The position numbers and the translations under genes are program-made. Below, piece after piece: positions 54,181 to 62,371 of a DNA stretch of 64,000 nucleotides (position 1 is the first letter of the stretch; each line of letters begins with the position of its first letter). This DNA comes from Bradyrhizobium hereditatis. Its GTDB lineage: Bacteria; Pseudomonadota; Alphaproteobacteria; Rhizobiales; Xanthobacteraceae. The notes beneath the pieces are model-generated. The model had not been told where the DNA came from. It was given only the letters and a program-made list of their open reading frames with translations, and made no database searches. Where the stretch lies: assembly GCF_020329435.1 (NCBI RefSeq), contig NZ_JAGKJK010000010.1:62001-126000 (forward strand), read 5' to 3'.

Positions 54181-54326
54181 CGTGCCCCGGATGCAGCGCA
54201 GCGTGAAACGGTGCGCTGCTAGGCCGGGGCCCATTCACGTGGGGCACCATGGGTCCCGGCTCTGCGGCGCAGCGCACCGGACGATGCTTCGCATCGCCGG
54301 GAGCGCTGCACCGCGTCCGGGACACG
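54181..54326. repeat. intergenic repeat, family D, copy 2
   Basis: It has the same block order as 43381-43505 (cgtgccccggatgcagcgca ... accgcgtccgggacacg), with an added internal hairpin cggacgatgcttcgcatcgcc. It ends 2 bases before the alkB stop. Confidence 0.85.
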
Positions 54327-54328
54327 AG

Positions 54329-54982
54329 TCACCGCGCTTTGCGAAATGTCAGATTGATCCGCTGCCGCCCCATCACGGGGTGCTCGCCGTCGGCGAGCGG
54401 CGCCACGCCGTGAAAAAACAGCCGCGACGGGCCGCCCCAGATCACAACGTCGCCATGCTCCAGCCGGTAGCGCGCAGGCTTGTCGGCGCGCTTTGGGCCG
54501 CCGAACAGGAAGATCGCTGGTAGCCCAAGCGAGACCGAGACGATCGGCGCATCAAAATCGAGTTCGTCCTTGTCCTGATGTAGCGACAGCTTCGCGCCGG
54601 GCACATAGCGATTGATCAGGCAGGCCTCCGGCCCGAAGCTGTTGAACCCGGCGTCCGCCGCAGCGTCGGCCGCGAGTTTGCGCAGCACAGGCGGCATCGC
54701 CGGCCACTTCTGTCCGGATTCGGGATCGATGGCGTCATATCGATAACCAGTGTGGTCCGACACCCAGCCGACGCTGCCGCAATTGGTCATCGCGACCGAC
54801 ATGCGGTGGCCGCCCGGTGTGATCAGATGCCGGAACGGTGCCTGTTTGACGATCTCGCGCAGTGCCGGAAGCAGCTCGGCTTCGAACGGTCGCGCAAAGC
54901 CGCGCAGTAGCACCGCGCCATCCGCCATCGCCTCGCGCGATGGGCGCACATCGGGAACGACGTCGAACAAATCCGTAGTCAA
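54329..54982 (-). CDS. alkB: AlkB-type alpha-ketoglutarate-dependent DNA dioxygenase
   Basis: AlkB reverses N-alkyl damage on DNA bases by oxidative demethylation. In the 217-residue protein, H135 and D137 (LHQDKDE) and H191 (FFHGV) are the iron ligands. R208 and R214 (RINLTFR) bind 2-oxoglutarate; all match E. coli AlkB within four residues. The start at 54982 is a TTG, and no ATG occurs before residue 19. The gene lies 12 bases after the upstream oxygenase gene, so translation may depend on coupling. Confidence 0.93.
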   Translation of the reverse strand: MTTDLFDVVPDVRPSREAMADGAVLLRGFARPFEAELLPALREIVKQAPFRHLITPGGHRMSVAMTNCGSVGWVSDHTGYRYDAIDPESGQKWPAMPPVLRKLAADAAADAGFNSFGPEACLINRYVPGAKLSLHQDKDELDFDAPIVSVSLGLPAIFLFGGPKRADKPARYRLEHGDVVIWGGPSRLFFHGVAPLADGEHPVMGRQRINLTFRKAR

Positions 54983-54994
54983 TTCAATTCGCGC

Positions 54995-55735
54995 TCATTT
55001 GGCATCGTGGAAGATCACGCCGACGGTGTGGCGATGGCCGGATCTGATACGGCTGACGCCGTGGCGCAGATTAACGCGGTACGGCCCGCGCGTCCCCTGC
55101 ACGGGACGGTGATGCACAGCAAGCGCGACCGCATCGCCTTGCCTGAGCGGCACCACTTCGGGCCGCGACTGCATCCGCGGCCGCTGCTCGGTCAGCACGA
55201 ACTCGCCGCCGTCGAAATCGCGCCCCGGCTCCGACAGCAGGATCGCGACCTGCAGCGGAAACACATGCTCGCCATAGAGATCCTGATGCAGGCAATTGTA
55301 GTCACCCTCGCCATATTGCAGCAGCAGCGGAGTCGGCCGCGTCTGCCCGGCGTCGTGGCAGCGCTTCAGAAAAGCCTCGTGCCGGTCGGGATAACGGATA
55401 TCGATCCCCATCGTCTCGTTCCAGCGATTGGCCGTGTCGCAGAGCCGCACATAGAGCGCGGGCCGCAGTTCCGCGATCAGCTTCGGCAGCGGATACGCGA
55501 AATATTTGTACTCGCCGCGGCCGAAGCCGTGACGGCCCATCACGATCCGGCTGCGGAAGTGCTTGTCGTCGGGATAGAGCACGGCCAGCGCCGCGCATTC
55601 TTCCGGCGACAGCAATCCCTTCAGGACGGCGCAGCCCTGCGCGTCGAGATCAGCGTCTACCTGCGCCCAGTCGATGGCGTCGACGCGGGCGGCGATGGTG
55701 AGCGGACGGTCGATAGTTCTTGCGGTTGCTCTCAT
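54995..55735 (-). CDS. 2OG-Fe(II) oxygenase (prolyl-hydroxylase-like fold)
   Basis: The 246-residue protein has the iron-binding H150-x-D152 in NCLHQDLYGEHVFPLQVAILLS and a late RHGVSRIRSGHRHTVGVIFHDAK containing the distal His and the 2-oxoglutarate-binding Arg. The N-terminal half (LKGLLSPEECAALAVLYPDDKHF, GRGEYKYFAYPLPKLI) matches a conserved bacterial group seen next to alkB or ada. It is probably co-transcribed with alkB and may act on alkylation damage or on a protein; substrate unknown. Confidence 0.88.
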   Translation of the reverse strand: MRATARTIDRPLTIAARVDAIDWAQVDADLDAQGCAVLKGLLSPEECAALAVLYPDDKHFRSRIVMGRHGFGRGEYKYFAYPLPKLIAELRPALYVRLCDTANRWNETMGIDIRYPDRHEAFLKRCHDAGQTRPTPLLLQYGEGDYNCLHQDLYGEHVFPLQVAILLSEPGRDFDGGEFVLTEQRPRMQSRPEVVPLRQGDAVALAVHHRPVQGTRGPYRVNLRHGVSRIRSGHRHTVGVIFHDAK

Positions 55736-55795
55736 GGCGGGAAATTTCGCAATCAGGCCACAACAAAACCACCCGATTTCCGACGAGTTCCATCC

Positions 55796-55917
55796 CCGTC
55801 ATTGCGAGCCACCGGGTCGCGCGAATGCGCGCCCGATGACAGGCTCCGCGAAGCAATCCATACCGCAGCTCGGGGATAGATGGATTGCTTCGTCCGCTTC
55901 GCTCCTTGCAATGACGG
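55796..55917. repeat. intergenic repeat, family F, copy 1
   Basis: The ends CCGTCATTGCGAG and gcaatgacgg are inverted, with internal gaagcaatcca and tggattgcttc arms. Relatives are at 59767, 60827 and 62260. Confidence 0.87.
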
Positions 55918-55933
55918 TGGTTGGAGCGGAATG

Positions 55934-56620
55934 CTACCCCAACACCGGCATCGTGATCACATCATAGCCGTGGCTGATCTTCCGTCTCAGCACGGGATCC
56001 TCCAGCTCGAACTCGAACCGGCTGGCCGGGCGGATGCCGCCCTTGGCTGCAAAGGTGCCGCCGAACATGGCGCAGCCATCGGGCAGGCCTTTGCCGCCGA
56101 AACCTCGCTCGATCAGCTCCTTCACCGGCAGCATCGCATCCAGCGTGCCCTCCTGATAGAGCACGCGCGCACCGCCGATGATGGCCCAGGAACGCAGGAT
56201 CAGCTTGTCCCAATGGGCGATGACCTCTTCCAGTTCCCACAGCACGGACGCCACCGGCTTGTCGCACATCTGCTTGGAAACGGTGACGCTGTAGCTCTCC
56301 ACCTTGCGGTCGGTATGATCGGAGCCGCAGCCGACGAAGATGCGACCCTGCCAGCCGATCAGCACGAATTCGACCTCACCAGAAGAATTTTCGCCGCAGA
56401 CCTCGATGCGGTCGTCCTGCGTAATCCGCCGCGCCGAGCAGCGGTAGTAGATCGGCGTGGTCGCGGGGCGCGCGATGCCGAGCGCTTCGAGTTCGGCGAT
56501 GTGCTTGTCGCGTGCCACCGGATCGCGCCCGGTCCAGCCGGCGATGACGGCCTGATCGATCGCCAGCGTCAACGGCGTCAGCATACCCTTATCATCGACG
56601 TTGAAGGTCAGGTCAAACAC
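55934..56620 (-). CDS. DUF2848 family protein
   Basis: This 228-residue protein belongs to DUF2848, related in fold to fumarylacetoacetate hydrolases by published annotation. Visible segments are PIYYRCSARRITQDDRIEVCGENSSGEVEFVL, VGCGSDHTDRKVE, the SKQMCDKPVASVLWELEEVIAHWDKL helix and CAMFGGTFAAKGGIRPASRFEFEL. The function is not established. The start is a GTG at 56620, overlapping the amidase stop by 8 bases. It is therefore translationally coupled to the amidase and probably acts on the same compound. Confidence 0.88.
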   Translation of the reverse strand: MFDLTFNVDDKGMLTPLTLAIDQAVIAGWTGRDPVARDKHIAELEALGIARPATTPIYYRCSARRITQDDRIEVCGENSSGEVEFVLIGWQGRIFVGCGSDHTDRKVESYSVTVSKQMCDKPVASVLWELEEVIAHWDKLILRSWAIIGGARVLYQEGTLDAMLPVKELIERGFGGKGLPDGCAMFGGTFAAKGGIRPASRFEFELEDPVLRRKISHGYDVITMPVLG

Positions 56621-57962
56621 GGATGATGTCCTCCATTCCGGCCGCGAGCTCGAAGATACGGCGGTCTGAACCGCCAGCGGCGGCGAGCATCAGCCCGACC
56701 GGCATTTCGCCTTCGCGATGCGCCGGCAGCGAGATCGCGCAGCCATCGAGCATGTTGATCAGCGTGCAGTTGCGCAAGGAGCGCAAATTTTGCGTGGCAA
56801 AAGCTTGGTCGTCGGCAAGATCGGCGATTTTCGGTGGCGCGTTGGCGGTGGTCGGCAGCACCAGCGCGTCATAAGGCGCGATCCGCTTTTCGGTCCGCGC
56901 AATGAACGAGCGGCGCGCGTCCAAAATATCGATATAGTCGGCGGCGCTGATGCTTTCGCCGCGCAGGATGCGGACGCGAACGCGGGGATCGTAGACATCT
57001 CCCTTGCTGGCGAGCAGGTAGCGGTGCCACGCAAAACTCTCCGCGGCGGCAAATCCGCCCTTGCTATTCATGACGAGGACGTCATTGAATTCCGGCACCT
57101 CGATGCGCTCGATCAAGGCGCCCTGCCGCGACAGCGTCGCCAGCGCGCGCTCAAACGTTTTAGCGACCTCATCGTCGAGATCATCGAGCGCAATCGTCGT
57201 CGGTACCGCGAGCCGCATGCCCCTGATCGGGCGTGGCTGCAACGGCTGCATGGCTTCATCGGCCAGCACGGCGTCGAGCACCGCGCAGCAGGCGACGCTA
57301 CGCGCCAGCGGCCCAAAACTGTCGAGCGAGGACGACAGCGGTACGCCGCCTGTGAGCGGCACGCGGCGCTGCGTCGGCTTGTAGCCGACGATGCCATTAT
57401 AGGCCGCCGGGATCCGGCAGGAGCCGCCGGTATCGGTGCCGAGCGCGCCATAGGCCATGCGATCGGCGATCGACACCGCCGCGCCCGAGGAGGAGCCGCC
57501 CGGCACATGGCCGACGCTGCGATTGAACACGCTCTTCGGCGTGCCGTAGTGCGGATTGATGCCGATGCCGGAATAGGCGAACTCGGTCATGTTGGTGCGG
57601 CCGATCACGATGAAGCCGGCCCGCCGCAGCCGCGCCACCACGGGCGCATCGGCCTCGGCAGGAGCCGAATCCTCCAGCGCGCGGGAGCCGGCACGCGTCA
57701 CCTGCCCCTTGATGTCGAACAGGTCCTTGATCGAGACGGGAATGCCGGCATAAGGCGACGGCGCGGCATTGGCTTTGCGCAAGTGATCCATCGCGTCGGC
57801 GGCCGACAGCGCGGCGTCCTTGTCGACATGGATGAAGGTGCGCGCGCCCTCTCCGGAAGGGTCGGCAATGCGCGCGAGACATTCCTCGACCAGTTTGCGC
57901 GCGGTGGTGCGTCCGGCATCGAGATCGGCGGCAAGGCTCGCAAGCGTCGGATGGTCAGGCAT
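56613..57962 (-). CDS. amidase signature family enzyme
   Basis: The 449-residue protein carries the Ser-cisSer-Lys triad: K79 in PVSIKDLFD, the cis-serine in GGSSSGAA (157-159) and the nucleophile S181 in GTDTGGSCRIPA. Length and the C-terminal SLPAHREGEMPVGLMLAA segment fit small-molecule amidases or allophanate-hydrolase-like enzymes, not GatA. No gatB or gatC is nearby. It is the first gene of a two-gene unit with DUF2848, divergent from the DUF35-thiolase operon. The substrate is unknown. Confidence 0.93.
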   Translation of the reverse strand: MPDHPTLASLAADLDAGRTTARKLVEECLARIADPSGEGARTFIHVDKDAALSAADAMDHLRKANAAPSPYAGIPVSIKDLFDIKGQVTRAGSRALEDSAPAEADAPVVARLRRAGFIVIGRTNMTEFAYSGIGINPHYGTPKSVFNRSVGHVPGGSSSGAAVSIADRMAYGALGTDTGGSCRIPAAYNGIVGYKPTQRRVPLTGGVPLSSSLDSFGPLARSVACCAVLDAVLADEAMQPLQPRPIRGMRLAVPTTIALDDLDDEVAKTFERALATLSRQGALIERIEVPEFNDVLVMNSKGGFAAAESFAWHRYLLASKGDVYDPRVRVRILRGESISAADYIDILDARRSFIARTEKRIAPYDALVLPTTANAPPKIADLADDQAFATQNLRSLRNCTLINMLDGCAISLPAHREGEMPVGLMLAAAGGSDRRIFELAAGMEDIIRV

Positions 57963-58183
57963 GGTTCTCTTGATCGTCTCTCTGAATCGCTTCCGGAGTG
58001 GAGCAATTTACCGTGGCGCGGACTATCTCCGATGATGGGGTGGCATACAAGCGCTCTCGGCCCGCAGGAATGCGGCCATGCGATCGCCGCTGCCGCTGAA
58101 CCGTTGACGGGCAACAGCCAAATGGCGCATCAAGGCCGCAACAGCTAAGCAAACGCCCGACCTCCCGAGGAGAAATTGCCGAT

Positions 58184-58597
58184 ATGGCCGAGCCCGCCCG
58201 CGCGAGACCAAAGCCCACACCCGAAACCCAGCATTTCTGGGATGGAACGCAGGTCGGCGAATTGCGTCTGCAGCGCTGCGATGCCTGCGCCAATGTCTAT
58301 TTCCCGCCGCGCCCGTTCTGCCCCTCCTGCGCCTCGCGCAAGGTTTCCGTGTTCAAGGCGAGCGGCAAGGGCAAGCTTTATAGCTACGTCATCAACCATC
58401 GCCCGGCTGCGCCCGGCTTCACCCCGCCCTACGCGATCGCGGTCGTTGAGCTCGACGAAGGCCCGCGCATGATGAGCAACATCATCGACTGTCCGCAGAC
58501 GCCGGAGGCGTTGGAGCTCGATATGAAGCTCGAGGTCGCGTTCGAAAAACTTGACGACAAGATCACCCTTCCCCTGTTCCGTCCGGCGAAGGGCTAA
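58184..58597 (+). CDS. DUF35 zinc-ribbon OB-fold protein
   Basis: This 137-residue protein has an N-terminal rubredoxin-like zinc ribbon with CDAC and CPSC pairs and a C-terminal OB fold (GKLYSYVINHRP, PPYAIAVVELDEGPRM). Proteins of this group bind acyl-CoA and act with thiolases, often as an obligatory partner. The ATG has an AGGAGAA site. It stops 5 bases before the thiolase start, fitting a joint complex. The operon continues with an SDR after a repeat. Confidence 0.92.
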   Translation: MAEPARARPKPTPETQHFWDGTQVGELRLQRCDACANVYFPPRPFCPSCASRKVSVFKASGKGKLYSYVINHRPAAPGFTPPYAIAVVELDEGPRMMSNIIDCPQTPEALELDMKLEVAFEKLDDKITLPLFRPAKG

Positions 58598-58602
58598 GCA
58601 CC

Positions 58603-59742
58603 ATGCGCAGAAACCAGGTCGCTATTGTCGGCGCTGCCGAGACCACCGAACTCGGCGTCATCCCCAACATGTCACAGATCCAGCTGCACGCGGATGCCGC
58701 GCTCAACGCCATTGCGGACGCCGGGCTGAAACTCTCCGACATCGACGGCATCGCCACAGCCGTCGAAACCCCGCAGCAAATCGCTCATTACCTCGGCATC
58801 ACGCCGACCTGGGTCGACGGCACCTCGGTCGGCGGTTGTTCGTTCATGCTGCACGTCCGCCACGCCGCCGCGGCCATCGAAGCCGGCCTCTGCAAGACCG
58901 TGCTGATCACGCATGCCGAAAGCGGCAAGTCGATGATCGGCAAACTGCCGCGCTCGATCCCGGCCGACAGCCTGCAGGGCCAGTTCGAAGCGCCGTTCGG
59001 GGTGTTCGGCCCGCCCAGCATGTTCCCGATCCCCGTGCTGCGCTTCATGAAGACCTACGGCATCACCCATGAGCAGCTCGCCATGGTGGCGGTCGTGCAG
59101 CGCGAATGGGCCGCGAAGAATCCGCGCGCCATGATGAAGGAGCCGATCACGGTCGCCGATGTCCTCAACTCGCGCATGATCGCCTACCCGTTCCGCCTGC
59201 TACAGTGCTGTCTCGTCACTGACGGCGGCGGCGCGCTGATCCTCACCGCCGCCGACCGCGCCAAGGATTTTCCGAAGAAGCCGGTCTACATCCTCGGCAC
59301 CGGCGAGAGCGTGGAAACGCCGATGGTCAGCCAGATGGAGACGTTCAACTCCTCGCGCGCATTCAAGGTCGCCGGCCCCACCGCCTTCAAGGAAGCCGGC
59401 ATCACCCACAAGGACGTCGATCACCTGATGATCTACGACGCCTTTGCACATCTGCCGCTCTACGGCCTCGGCGACCTCGGCTTCATGCCACACGAAGAGA
59501 CCGGCAAGTTCATCGCCGACGGCAATACCCGCCCCGGCGGCAAGCTGCCGCTCAACACCAATGGCGGCGGCCTCAGCTATATGCACTCCGGCATGTACGG
59601 CATGTACGCGCTGCAGGAAAGCGTGCGGCAGATGCGCGGTATCGCCCCGGCGCAGGTACCGAATGCAAAGATCTCGGTCTGCCACGGCGTCGGCGGCATG
59701 TTCGCCGCAAGTGGCACGATCATCTTTACGAACGAACGTTAG
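58603..59742 (+). CDS. thiolase-family protein (SCP-x/acetyl-CoA acyltransferase type)
   Basis: This is a 379-residue thiolase-fold protein of the SCP-x-like branch. The nucleophile-type cysteine lies in VGGCSFMLHVRHAAAAIEAG. The LMIYDAFAHLPLYGLGDLGF segment and the C-terminal CHGVGGMFAASGTIIF motif with His follow. The usual thiolase NEAF motif is replaced by YDAF, as in lipid-transfer/DUF35-linked members. The DUF35 partner is encoded directly upstream. It probably cleaves or transfers a branched 3-oxoacyl-CoA; the actual substrate is unknown. Confidence 0.92.
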   Translation: MRRNQVAIVGAAETTELGVIPNMSQIQLHADAALNAIADAGLKLSDIDGIATAVETPQQIAHYLGITPTWVDGTSVGGCSFMLHVRHAAAAIEAGLCKTVLITHAESGKSMIGKLPRSIPADSLQGQFEAPFGVFGPPSMFPIPVLRFMKTYGITHEQLAMVAVVQREWAAKNPRAMMKEPITVADVLNSRMIAYPFRLLQCCLVTDGGGALILTAADRAKDFPKKPVYILGTGESVETPMVSQMETFNSSRAFKVAGPTAFKEAGITHKDVDHLMIYDAFAHLPLYGLGDLGFMPHEETGKFIADGNTRPGGKLPLNTNGGGLSYMHSGMYGMYALQESVRQMRGIAPAQVPNAKISVCHGVGGMFAASGTIIFTNER

Positions 59743-59766
59743 AAATGGCTGGCGCGGGCGCTCAAT

Positions 59767-59846
59767 CCGTCATTGCCGGGCTTGACCCGGCAATCCATCT
59801 TCTTCTGAAGAAAGATGGATGCGCGGGTCAAGCCCGCGCATGACGA
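59767..59846. repeat. intergenic repeat, family F-related, copy 2
   Basis: It starts ccgtcattgccgggcttgac and ends gggtcaagcccgcgcatgacg, with inverted ends and internal atccatcttc/gaagaaagatggat arms. It lies between the thiolase and SDR genes. Confidence 0.83.
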
Positions 59847-59889
59847 GTGGAGTTCTGGCTCGGCCATCAAACAAAGGATGGAAAGCATC

Positions 59890-60804
59890 ATGACAAAATC
59901 ACTGCAAGACAAAGTCATCATCGTCACCGGCGCAGGCCGCGGCATCGGCCGGGAGATTGCGCTGCTGTGCGCCGCCGAGGGCGCCAAGGTCGTCGTCAAT
60001 GACCCCGGCGGTGCTGCTGATGGCGCCGGTTCGAGCGCTGCGCCCGCCGAGGAGGTAGTCGAGGAGATCAAGAAGCGCGGCGGCACCGCAGTCGCCAATT
60101 TCGAGTCGGTGGCGGAAGCGATCCCCGCCAGCAAGATCGTCAAGACCGCGACCGATCACTTTGGCCGGCTCGACGGCGTCGTCAACAATGCCGGCATTCT
60201 GCGCGACATGATCTTCCACAAGATGAGCGTGGAAGCGTTCGAGGCCGTCATCAAGGTACACCTGATGGGCTCGTTCTATGTCTCTCACGCCGCGGCGCGG
60301 CTGTTCCGCGAGCAGGAGAGCGGCTCCTTCGTGCACTTCACCTCCACCTCAGGCCTGATCGGCAATTTCGGACAGGCCAACTACGCCGCCGCCAAGCTCG
60401 GCATCGTCGGCCTGTCGAAGTCGATCGCGCTCGACATGGGCCGCTTCAACGTGCGCTCCAACTGCGTTTCGCCGTTTGCCTGGACTCGCATGATCGGCAC
60501 CATTCCGACTGAGACGGAAGCCGAGAAGGCGCGCGTCGAGAAGATCAAGCAGATGGGCCCGGAGAAGATCGCGCCGCTGTGCGCCCATCTGCTCTCGGAT
60601 GCCGCCAAGGACGTCACTGGACAAATCTTCGGCGTGCGCATGAACGAGATATTCCTGTTCAGCCAGAATCGTCCGGTGCGTTCGGTTCACCGCGGCGAAG
60701 GCTGGACGCCGCAGACCATCGCCGAACACGGCATGCCGGCGCTGAAGGGATCGTTCTCCAAGCTCGACCGCTCGGCTGATATCTTCACCTGGGATCCGAT
60801 CTGA
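59890..60804 (+). CDS. short-chain dehydrogenase (3-hydroxyacyl-CoA dehydrogenase-like)
   Basis: The 304-residue protein has the NAD(P)-binding G14-x-x-x-G18-x-G20 motif in VTGAGRGIG, VNNAGILRD, and a catalytic Ser/Tyr/Lys set in TSTSGLIGNFGQANYAAAKLG. The C-terminal extension (about 60 residues, FSQNRPVRSVHRGEGW) matches the peroxisomal MFE-2-like hydroxyacyl-CoA dehydrogenase group. The ATG at 59890 was chosen after AAGGATGGAAAG; a longer reading from 59815 starts inside the repeat. It follows the DUF35-thiolase pair and would supply the oxoacyl-CoA substrate. Confidence 0.92.
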   Translation: MTKSLQDKVIIVTGAGRGIGREIALLCAAEGAKVVVNDPGGAADGAGSSAAPAEEVVEEIKKRGGTAVANFESVAEAIPASKIVKTATDHFGRLDGVVNNAGILRDMIFHKMSVEAFEAVIKVHLMGSFYVSHAAARLFREQESGSFVHFTSTSGLIGNFGQANYAAAKLGIVGLSKSIALDMGRFNVRSNCVSPFAWTRMIGTIPTETEAEKARVEKIKQMGPEKIAPLCAHLLSDAAKDVTGQIFGVRMNEIFLFSQNRPVRSVHRGEGWTPQTIAEHGMPALKGSFSKLDRSADIFTWDPI

Positions 60805-60826
60805 GCGCGTGCTTCCCAACGCACCG

Positions 60827-60950
60827 CCGTCATTGCGAGGAACGAAAGCGACGAAGCAATCCATGCGTCCGCGCACTCGGAGAGATGGATTGCTTCGCGG
60901 AGAGTGTCATCGGGCGCGCGTTCGCGCGACCCGCTGGCTCGCAATGACGG
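60827..60950. repeat. intergenic repeat, family F, copy 3
   Basis: CCGTCATTGCGAGG at the left end pairs with ctcgcaatgacgg at the right end. Internal gaagcaatccat and atggattgcttc arms match copies 1 and 4. Confidence 0.88.
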
Positions 60951-61041
60951 AATCAGGTCGTTTCATACACGCCCGCCCGCTTTATGCCGGAATGCGGGCT
61001 GATGTTTTTCCTCCCAAACAAAAAATACACGGGAGGAAATC

Positions 61042-62208
61042 ATGACAACCTCGCTGACCTTTTCCGATCCCCAGCAACAGGGCGGCGGCTTTGACCGTCG
61101 CAAGATACTGACGGGCGCAGCAGCGCTTGCCGCCTCCGCCGTGACGGTGAAGACGGCTTCTGCCGCCTCGGTCGCGCCGCTCGGCCAGACCGCCGCGCCG
61201 ACCACGGCAACGCAGCCCCTGCCGCTCGGCCCGCTTCCCGGCGCCCGCTATCCGGATGCTCGCCTGGAGTCGATGAAGAAGCCGAAGGTTTCGTTCGGGC
61301 CGACAGGCTTTCCGGCCTTTGCCGGCACCATGGCGGTCGAGCGCGTCGCGACCGGGTTCCGCTGGGCCGAAGGCCCGGTCTACTTTCCGGCGGGGCGCTA
61401 CGTGCTGTTCTCCGACATTCCCAACAACCGCATCATGCGCTTTTCGGAAGATGACGGCCATCTCAGCGTCTATCGGCAGCCGTCGATGAACTCCAACGGC
61501 AACACCATAGATCGCGAAGGACGCTTGATCACCTGCGAGCATTCCGGCCGCCGCGTGACCCGGACCGAACTCGACGGCTCGATCACCATCATCGCCGACA
61601 AATACAACGGCAAGAAGCTGAACTCGCCGAATGACGCGGTCGTCGCGGCCGACGGTTCGATCTGGTTCTGCGACCCAGCCTACGGTATCGGCGGCTATTA
61701 CGAGGGCATCAAGGCCGAGCCCGAGCAGGAAAAGAAAAACGTCTACCGGGTGGATCCGAAATCCGGCGACATCAAGATGGTGGTCGATGACTTCGTGCAG
61801 CCGAACGGCCTTTGCTTCTCGCCTGACGAGAAGAAGCTCTATATCTGCGATACCGGCTTCACCGACGGGCCGGACAACCCGTCGCATATCCGCGTGTTCG
61901 ATGTGGATCTCGCCGCCGGAAAGCTTTCGAACAGCAAGGTCTTTGCGGAGATGCCCAAGCCCAGCATTACCGACGGGCTGCGCTGCGACACGGCCGGGCG
62001 CCTTTGGTGCTCCGTAGGTTGGGGCGATCCGAACGAAGACGGCGTGCGCTGCTACACGCCTGACGGCGATCTCCTCGGCAAGATCCACATACCGGAAACT
62101 GTCGCCAATCTGTGCTTCGGCGGCCAGCAGCGGAATAGGCTCTACATCTGCGGCTCGTCATCGCTCTATGCCGTCTACACCAGTGCGCAAGGTGCGATGA
62201 AGCCGTGA
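61042..62208 (+). CDS. Tat-exported SMP-30/gluconolactonase-like protein
   Basis: The 388-residue protein has a twin-arginine signal (R19-R20 in FDRRKILTGAAALAASAVTV). A six-bladed propeller of the SMP-30/gluconolaconase/LRE type follows. Segments seen are RWAEGPVYFPAGRYVLFSDIPNNR, GNTIDREGRLITCEHSGRRVTR, KLNSPNDAVVAADGSIWFCDP, PNGLCFSPDEKKLYICDTG and the closing GRLWCSVGWGDPNEDGVRCY. Such lactonases hydrolyse sugar lactones with a divalent metal. It would act folded in the periplasm. A GGGAGGAAAT ribosome site precedes the ATG. It is a single gene between repeats. Confidence 0.92.
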   Translation: MTTSLTFSDPQQQGGGFDRRKILTGAAALAASAVTVKTASAASVAPLGQTAAPTTATQPLPLGPLPGARYPDARLESMKKPKVSFGPTGFPAFAGTMAVERVATGFRWAEGPVYFPAGRYVLFSDIPNNRIMRFSEDDGHLSVYRQPSMNSNGNTIDREGRLITCEHSGRRVTRTELDGSITIIADKYNGKKLNSPNDAVVAADGSIWFCDPAYGIGGYYEGIKAEPEQEKKNVYRVDPKSGDIKMVVDDFVQPNGLCFSPDEKKLYICDTGFTDGPDNPSHIRVFDVDLAAGKLSNSKVFAEMPKPSITDGLRCDTAGRLWCSVGWGDPNEDGVRCYTPDGDLLGKIHIPETVANLCFGGQQRNRLYICGSSSLYAVYTSAQGAMKP

Positions 62209-62259
62209 GAGGCTCTGAGACGTCAACAGCGTCATAAAAGGCGGATCTACACTCACAGT

Positions 62260-62346
62260 CGTCATTGCGAGTAGCGAAGCGACGAAGCAATCCATCCATC
62301 CGCGTATTTGGAGAGGTGGATTGCTTCGCTTCGCTCGCAATGACGG
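62260..62346. repeat. intergenic repeat, family F, copy 4 (short)
   Basis: CGTCATTGCGAGTAGCGAAG at the left pairs with cttcgctcgcaatgacgg at the right; the internal gaagcaatcca and tggattgcttc arms are present. It lies just downstream of the ppc end. Confidence 0.88.
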
Positions 62347-62371
62347 GGCGAGGCCGTCGCGCCCCCTCACC

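Noticed and set aside
56718..58148. 476-codon open frame opposite the amidase gene
   Set aside because: It is an antisense shadow frame that also runs through the divergent promoter region; the amidase triad on the other strand is complete.
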